Assembly (NCBI GenBank): GCA_965224605.1
Contig: CBDCZP010000015.1
Location: forward strand, 17,339-81,338
Length of the DNA stretch: 64,000 bases
Reading direction: 5' to 3'
Origin: HyVt-477 sp965224605
GTDB lineage: Bacteria; Pseudomonadota; Gammaproteobacteria; Thiotrichales; Thiotrichaceae
The notes below the pieces were generated by a model. That model made no database searches. It was given only the letters and a program-made list of their open reading frames with translations, and was not told where the DNA came from. Below are positions 61,456 to 64,000 of the stretch, one piece after another. The number at the start of each line of letters is the position of its first letter. The stretch's first letter is position 1. The position numbers were made by a program, and so were the translations under genes.

Positions 61456-62390
61456 CCCTAGATTGAAGTACGTGAAATGTAGCTAAAATACGAGTGAGTT
61501 TTAAATCTAGAGTAAGCAACATATCGACCTAAATGGCACAAGGAATTACCCGTATAGAATATTAAAAACTGGTAGGTCATAGCGCAGAGAAAGGCAGCCA
61601 CTTTTCAAATAGAACAATGATTCCAATCAAATATCATCTTTTTTTGAAACTCACAGTATCAAAAGAGTTAGGTAGAGAAATCAGGGTTGTCCTATTTCCG
61701 TGGTGAAACACCGTAGAAGCATCAAGATTAAAAGCGTAGAGTTAGACTTCGTACTGATGAACAAACAACCGTAGCAACTGAACCATTGAAAGTGCTAGAG
61801 TCAAGAAATCAGTTCCAAGCAAATCCCACCAGAATTAAAAATAGAGGAACTGCCCATCAAACAGTAAAGTAAGCATTTAGCAGTCTAATTCTGGCAGTTT
61901 GTCCCTTGTAACTACACCAGATAAAGAACCAACAAAGAGAATCATCCGTTCACAGAAGAAGCAGTCAGCAAACGGTTAGTTCAATCATCTTAAGGGTTCA
62001 AACATAATGGACTGAGAAATTGGGTTCAAGTATAAAATCATCATCAGATAGAGCAACCTTTATCAGGCAAGACAGCTCAGGGGCAAACCACATTTCGCGT
62101 CACGCTCGTTCTAGCTAACTCCTGTAGAATTCAGAAAGTAGGACAGCACTAGCAAAGAGTGAAAGAAGGTTTGAGATTAAGATGCTAAAGTCCTTTCGTA
62201 TAGATATAGTGTTTCGTGCGCCACATTTAATCAGTCAGCCCTGAAGGTAGTTCATCAAGAGGCTTGGGCTAACAAGTAAATTGAAGAGGGACTTTTCTAC
62301 TCAGCGGTTGATTTGCGTTCAGCGCATTCTGTGAGTCTATCTTTGATTAACCTGCAGTTATATCTGTCCGAAAAGCCCCTTAATTTGGCG
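61450..62390 (+). other. cassette 6: about 940 bp with no recognisable gene
   Basis: Between attC5 and attC6 there is no frame of useful length on either strand. The + strand is purine-rich, with scattered stops in all frames. Short hairpins are visible (GGTG-AAA-CACC near 61703-61713; CCGTT with AACGG near 61948-61976). It could be a decayed gene or a cassette whose product is RNA. Its attC core does not match its start perfectly (CGCTAAC expected, GGCTAAC found), unlike the other six. Confidence 0.6.
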
Positions 62391-62396
62391 TTAGGC
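62267..62396 (+). other. attC site 6
   Basis: 5' core GGCTAAC (62267-62273), one mismatch to the complement of its cassette start. Arms TAAATTGAAGAGGGACTT and AAGCCCCTTAATTTGGCG (second subtype); 3' core GTTAGGC (62390-62396). 130 bp. Confidence 0.88.
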
Positions 62397-62450
62397 TCTA
62401 GAAGTTCACAGTATCAACTTATTCATAGACAGAGAGTAGTAAGCTAACTT

Positions 62451-63467
62451 ATGAAAGTAATATACAGTTTCGCTGTTTTTTTAATTATTCATTTTCTCAG
62501 TGGGTGCTCAATGATAAATGGAGCAGTTGATGAAAGAGCTTATAATCGACAAATAAAAGAACCTATAGCAAAGAAATATAATATCAATATTGATGGCAAA
62601 CATAGAAATTACTTTTTGGTTCGTAGCCATCGTAGAAATACAGAGAACGTAAAGAACAAACACCTCATTCTCTTACTAGCTGGGTCAGGTTGTGGCGATG
62701 AACAACCCTTATTGGGTTTTTTGTATCAAGGTATTCCTGTCAATGCAGATATAGCAGTAATTCAAAAAATAGGAGTAAGAAACGGAACTCGATCAGATAC
62801 AAAAGCCTGCCCAAAATTATTCTTCAAATATAATAATTACCTCAATCGGTTAAAAGACAACTTAGCTTTGTTACAATACCTGAAGAAAAATCATTCATAC
62901 GAAAGAATTACTTTGCTTGGTGTGTCTGAGGGTGTTCATATTGCTTACCTTATGCTTAATAAAGATAATTCTTTAAAAGAGGCTGTATTATTAGCAAATC
63001 ATGTTGCAACAAGTATCAAAAAATCATATGACATACAGGTTCCATTGCACGCTAAAACTGACCCAAAGGCAGATAGTAAATATCAAAAAATGTTAGGTTT
63101 GGTAGAAAAAGGTGGCAACGACTGGTACTTTCAGTACGGACAATATTTAAAAAACTGGAGAGTTACATTTGAGATTGATAAAAGAAATATGGGAGAAGTT
63201 TTATCAAAGAGGCATGATGTGCGCTACCTATTTATAATGGGCGATGAAGATAACTATGTATCCAGTAAAACACTAAAAGATACCAATAATATTTTCTGTA
63301 GAAACAGTCATAAAGATCACCTGATACTTTATAAAAATAAGACAGATCATATCGTAATGCGCTCTCCTAGGCATGGTACATATAGAGTAATTGTTGATTG
63401 GCTTGACAATAAACAATATCAAAATAATTCTGACTTTACTGAATTATCCTGTAAAAAAGTGAGATAA
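62451..63467 (+). CDS. cassette 7: alpha/beta-hydrolase-like lipoprotein
   Basis: 338 residues. Signal peptide with lipobox FLSGC, so lipid-anchored outside the cytoplasm. The body has the alpha/beta-hydrolase layout: oxyanion-side LILLLAGSGCGDE, nucleophile elbow LLGVSEGVHIAY (G-x-S-x-G), a late aspartate in FIMGDEDNYV and a histidine in KTDHIV. Substrate unknown. The only gene of its cassette. Confidence 0.75.
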   Translation: MKVIYSFAVFLIIHFLSGCSMINGAVDERAYNRQIKEPIAKKYNINIDGKHRNYFLVRSHRRNTENVKNKHLILLLAGSGCGDEQPLLGFLYQGIPVNADIAVIQKIGVRNGTRSDTKACPKLFFKYNNYLNRLKDNLALLQYLKKNHSYERITLLGVSEGVHIAYLMLNKDNSLKEAVLLANHVATSIKKSYDIQVPLHAKTDPKADSKYQKMLGLVEKGGNDWYFQYGQYLKNWRVTFEIDKRNMGEVLSKRHDVRYLFIMGDEDNYVSSKTLKDTNNIFCRNSHKDHLILYKNKTDHIVMRSPRHGTYRVIVDWLDNKQYQNNSDFTELSCKKVR

Positions 63468-63496
63468 ACTAATATTTTATAATAATCAGATATTTA

Positions 63497-63605
63497 GCCT
63501 AACAAATAAATTCGAGAGGGACTTTTTTACTCAGCAGTTGATTTGAGTTCAGTGTATTCTAGAAGTTTATCGTAGAGTCACCTTCAGTTCTGTCTGTCCA
63601 AAAAG
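63497..63605 (+). other. attC site 7, interrupted by an insertion sequence
   Basis: 5' core GCCTAAC (63497-63503), complement of GTTAGGC at the start of cassette 7. The left arm (TAAATTCGAGAGGGACTT) and centre are intact, but after CCAAAAAG the expected CCCCTTAATTTGGCG arm is replaced by IS sequence. Confidence 0.85.
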
Positions 63606-64000
63606 ATAATTGGACTCCCCTCACCCTACAATTGAGAGTGAGGTAAACTTTGGTTGTTACCAGACAAACCAAAAAAGGAGTCACACCATGAAAAATACCA
63701 TTATCGGAGTAGATTTGGCAAAGCATGTTATTCAAATCTGTGTTGTAAAGAAGAATAAAGTCATTTCAAACAAAGAAATAAAAGCCAATGAATTCGAGGC
63801 ATGGCTTGCTACCCGTAAGAAAGCAACCGTAGTTTTTGAAGCGTGTGCAACGTCAAACTACTGGAAGCAAACCGCTTCAAAGTATGGGCACGATAGCCGA
63901 ATTATTTCTGCCAAGTTAGTCGCTAAAATTAGACAACATCAAAAGACGGATAAAAACGATGCGCTTGCTGTTGTTCAAGCCAGTCAATTAGTCGATATAC
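63606..64000 (+). mobile_element. IS110/IS1111-family element inserted in attC, right end outside window
   Basis: Starts where attC7 is broken. The terminal region has a short inverted pair, CTCAC and GTGAG, around CCTACAATTGAGA, and only about 80 bases precede the transposase. IS1111-group elements that target attC sites are known. With so short a left leader, a bridge-type guide RNA would more likely lie downstream of the transposase, beyond the window. Confidence 0.75.
63688..64000 (+). CDS. IS110-family DEDD transposase, 3' end outside window
   Basis: 104 residues visible. The RuvC-like DEDD domain shows IGVDLAKHVIQIC (first Asp), VVFEACATSNYW (Glu), and KTDKNDALAV (the two Asp). The catalytic serine domain would lie beyond the edge. 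AAGGAG precedes the ATG. Confidence 0.92.
   Translation, partial: MKNTIIGVDLAKHVIQICVVKKNKVISNKEIKANEFEAWLATRKKATVVFEACATSNYWKQTASKYGHDSRIISAKLVAKIRQHQKTDKNDALAVVQASQLVDI

Larger units (their letters stand above)
52320..63605 (+). mobile_element. sedentary integron cassette array, seven cassettes, no integrase in window
   Basis: Cassettes by crossover point: 1 = 52320-53605, 2 = 53606-55366, 3 = 55367-56540, 4 = 56541-59946, 5 = 59947-61449, 6 = 61450-62390, 7 = 62391 to the interrupted attC at 63605. All genes with a call run rightward except the IS5 transposase. For cassettes 1-5 and 7 the first six bases are exactly complementary to the 5' core of that cassette's own attC. Homogeneous attC sites are typical of chromosomal sedentary arrays. 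Confidence 0.88.

Overview
The window looks like chromosome of a sulfur-oxidising gammaproteobacterium, probably of the Thiotrichales (Thiothrix, Leucothrix or Cocleimonas-like). This is inferred from two adjacent sulfur-globule-like secreted proteins, a DsrC/TusE protein, FabA, an SCO/PCuAC copper pair, and the housekeeping run yciO-trpS-scpA-scpB-ubiC. No rRNA or tRNA gene and no CRISPR array was found.

Layout. 1-7.4 kb: end of fabA, copper delivery to cytochrome oxidase (PCuAC lipoprotein, membrane protein, SCO1), a three-gene phospholipid cluster like ynbA-ynbB-plsC, a SRPBCC protein, chromate transporter chrA and a small hemerythrin-like protein. 7.4-8.5 kb: a small inverted-repeat element (MITE), a dsrC/tusE gene and a gene-poor gap. 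8.5-19.2 kb: a type I restriction-modification island (small S-like gene, hsdM, hsdS, hsdR, YgjP-like metalloprotease). Its interior is filled with other conflict genes: a DUF6161 membrane protein, an AbiF-type HEPN gene preceded by a compact promoter-RNA-terminator unit, and a Fic gene. hsdR carries two compensating frameshifts and fic one, all in short T runs. 19.4-25 kb: a 1433-residue membrane protein with an internal duplication, coupled to a primase-polymerase/HAD fusion. 25-32.6 kb: glycine-zipper lipoprotein, methyltransferase, TumE/TumA toxin-antitoxin pair, secreted glycosidase-like protein and the housekeeping block. 33-38.3 kb: RND efflux operon ending in a rhodanese. 38.5-51 kb: DUF302, Crp/Fnr regulator, the two globule proteins, a MITE, PsiE, a DUF5706-DUF3616 fusion, CDGSH-glutamate synthase, LtrA, lectin-like protein, metallo-beta-lactamase fold hydrolase, cytochrome b561 and a LysR regulator.

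52.3 kb to the right edge is a sedentary chromosomal integron cassette array. Seven attC sites of about 127-130 bp, very similar to one another, bound seven cassettes. In six of the seven, the six bases at the cassette start are exactly complementary to the 5' core of that cassette's own attC, which proves the boundaries from sequence alone. Cargo: an unknown membrane-anchored protein, a frameshifted SPOR protein, a PIN/antitoxin pair with a small membrane protein, a Septu-like PtuA/PtuB defence pair, a DUF4365 nuclease-like gene, an approximately 0.94 kb cassette without a recognisable gene, and a lipoprotein hydrolase. No integrase gene lies near the left end. An IS5-family element sits just upstream of ptuA and appears to build a hybrid promoter for it. 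An IS110/IS1111-type element has inserted into the last attC and runs off the window.

Most noteworthy: the AbiF-RNA module nested in the restriction operon, the integron array with its IS-driven Septu cassette and gene-less cassette, the primase-HAD fusion, and the Pycsar-type membrane module fused to a DUF3616 domain.
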